Below are positions 62,099 to 64,000 of a stretch of DNA of 64,000 nt, in pieces. The DNA is from CAVXHQ01 sp963789535. Lineage in GTDB: Bacteria > Pseudomonadota > Alphaproteobacteria > Rhodobacterales > Rhodobacteraceae. The notes under the pieces are model-generated. The model was given only the letters and a program-made list of their open reading frames with translations. It did not search any database and was not told where the DNA came from. The stretch covers positions 16,663-80,662 of the forward strand of contig CAWBKU010000002.1 in NCBI GenBank assembly GCA_963789535.1, written 5' to 3'. Each line of letters starts with the position of its first letter. Positions within the stretch are counted from its first letter, which is position 1. Both the position numbers and the translations under genes were made by a program.

Positions 62099-62686
62099 AT
62101 GGCACAGGCACACAGGTTCGGGGCCTTCCTCGCCCGCAGCTTTACCGACCCGCGCGGGGCATTCGCCGAGGCACGCGCCGTCGGCCCGACCCATGCGGAC
62201 CTCTGGGGCCTGATCGTCCTGACCACGATCCTTCGGGTCTTCGGCGAGGTTCTGGTCGGCGGCACCGCGATCACCATGTCGTTCGCCGAGCGCGACGTCA
62301 CGGTCGCGCCGATGACCTTCGGGATGATCCTGTTCTCGGGCACGGCGCTGAGCGTCTTCGTCCTGCATCAGGTCGCCCGCGTGCTGGGGGGCAAGGGGAA
62401 CTTGGGCGACATGCTTCTCGCGTTCGCGATCATCGACGTGCTGTCGGTCACGCTCTACGCCGCACAGATCGTCGTGCTGTTCACGGTGCCGGGTCTGCTT
62501 CCCTTCGTGCAGATCGCGGCGGGGGCGCTGATGATCGTGGCACTCCTGAACATGATCTCGGTCGCGGAAGGGTTCGACAGCGTCCTCAAGGCGTTGGCGA
62601 CCGTCATTCTCGGTGTCCTCGGCGTCGCCGTCGGTGCGGCGCTGTTCATCATCCTGATCGGCGGCGGCGCCCTGATACAGACCTGA
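62099..62686 (+). CDS. YIP1 family membrane protein, second copy
   Basis: The 195-residue protein begins MAQAHRFGAFLARSFTDPRGAFAEARAV and has four or five transmembrane helices, with the cytosolic N-terminal RxF-type segment before the first helix, as in bacterial YIP1-family proteins. It lies between its neighbour and sufS. The role in Fe-S biogenesis, if any, is unknown; the two genes could be passengers in the operon. Confidence 0.75.
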   Translation: MAQAHRFGAFLARSFTDPRGAFAEARAVGPTHADLWGLIVLTTILRVFGEVLVGGTAITMSFAERDVTVAPMTFGMILFSGTALSVFVLHQVARVLGGKGNLGDMLLAFAIIDVLSVTLYAAQIVVLFTVPGLLPFVQIAAGALMIVALLNMISVAEGFDSVLKALATVILGVLGVAVGAALFIILIGGGALIQT

Positions 62687-62695
62687 GGAGGCACC

Positions 62696-63916
<1,221 letters not shown>

Positions 63917-63962
63917 GATTGCGATTGCGAGGCGGCCCCCCTTGGCCTATGACGCAGCCATC

Positions 63963-64000
<38 letters not shown>

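Overview
The window is a GC-rich chromosomal segment of an alphaproteobacterium, most likely a Rhodobacterales (Roseobacter/Rhodobacter-type) species. The main evidence is a permuted two-piece tmRNA, CckA, TrgA/TrgB, a single-cysteine IscR at the head of a suf operon, a recA promoter with a GTTC-N7-GATC SOS box, and the gene content overall. No rRNA, CRISPR array or replication origin was seen.

Region 1-12.6 kb is accessory. A 6.8 kb integrative element (440-7269) sits in the 3' end of tRNA-Phe and is flanked by a 16 bp direct repeat. It carries a tyrosine integrase, an AlpA-like helix-turn-helix protein, a DUF2190 protein, a gpW-like protein, one reading frame joining half a portal protein to a major capsid domain, a MerR-like regulator, a 78-residue protein of unknown function, an AT-rich DUF4062 gene and a truncated primase-type gene. 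It looks like a decayed phage satellite or prophage remnant that picked up a possible defence gene. A complete IS66-family insertion (7435-9828, 8 bp target duplication with one mismatch) follows, then degraded DNA with a frameshifted DUF305 gene, then an intact glutaredoxin/MauE-like membrane protein.

Region 12.6-16.6 kb is the Entner-Doudoroff/pentose entry operon zwf-pgl-pgi behind a perfect palindrome of LacI-operator type; pgi has a one-base frameshift in a G4 run. Region 16.6-42 kb is a mosaic of core and metabolic genes: tRNA-Gly, a GNAT enzyme, a RACo-like ferredoxin/ASKHA protein, guaB, an RsmB-type methyltransferase, cckA, a DUF1194 protein, ssrA, an orphan solute-binding protein, DinB, a BCCT transporter, a class V aminotransferase, photolyase, a CFA synthase-like enzyme, trgAB, a cysteine synthase, an MscS-type channel, an M35-like peptidase and an AI-2E family permease.

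Region 42-55.3 kb holds tRNA-Ser, recA (SOS box), alaS with two overlapping small genes, typA, an FkbM methyltransferase, YitT, icd and several envelope or unknown genes. Region 55.4-63.9 kb is a suf operon (iscR, cysteine desulfurase, sufB, FkbM methyltransferase, sufC, sufD, two membrane genes, sufS) with mostly overlapping cistrons, read from a promoter whose -10 lies inside an Irr-box-like palindrome. The window ends inside tRNA-Arg.

A two-hairpin intergenic repeat occurs three times (near 12.5, 16.5 and 47.2 kb) with stem sequences that change together between copies.
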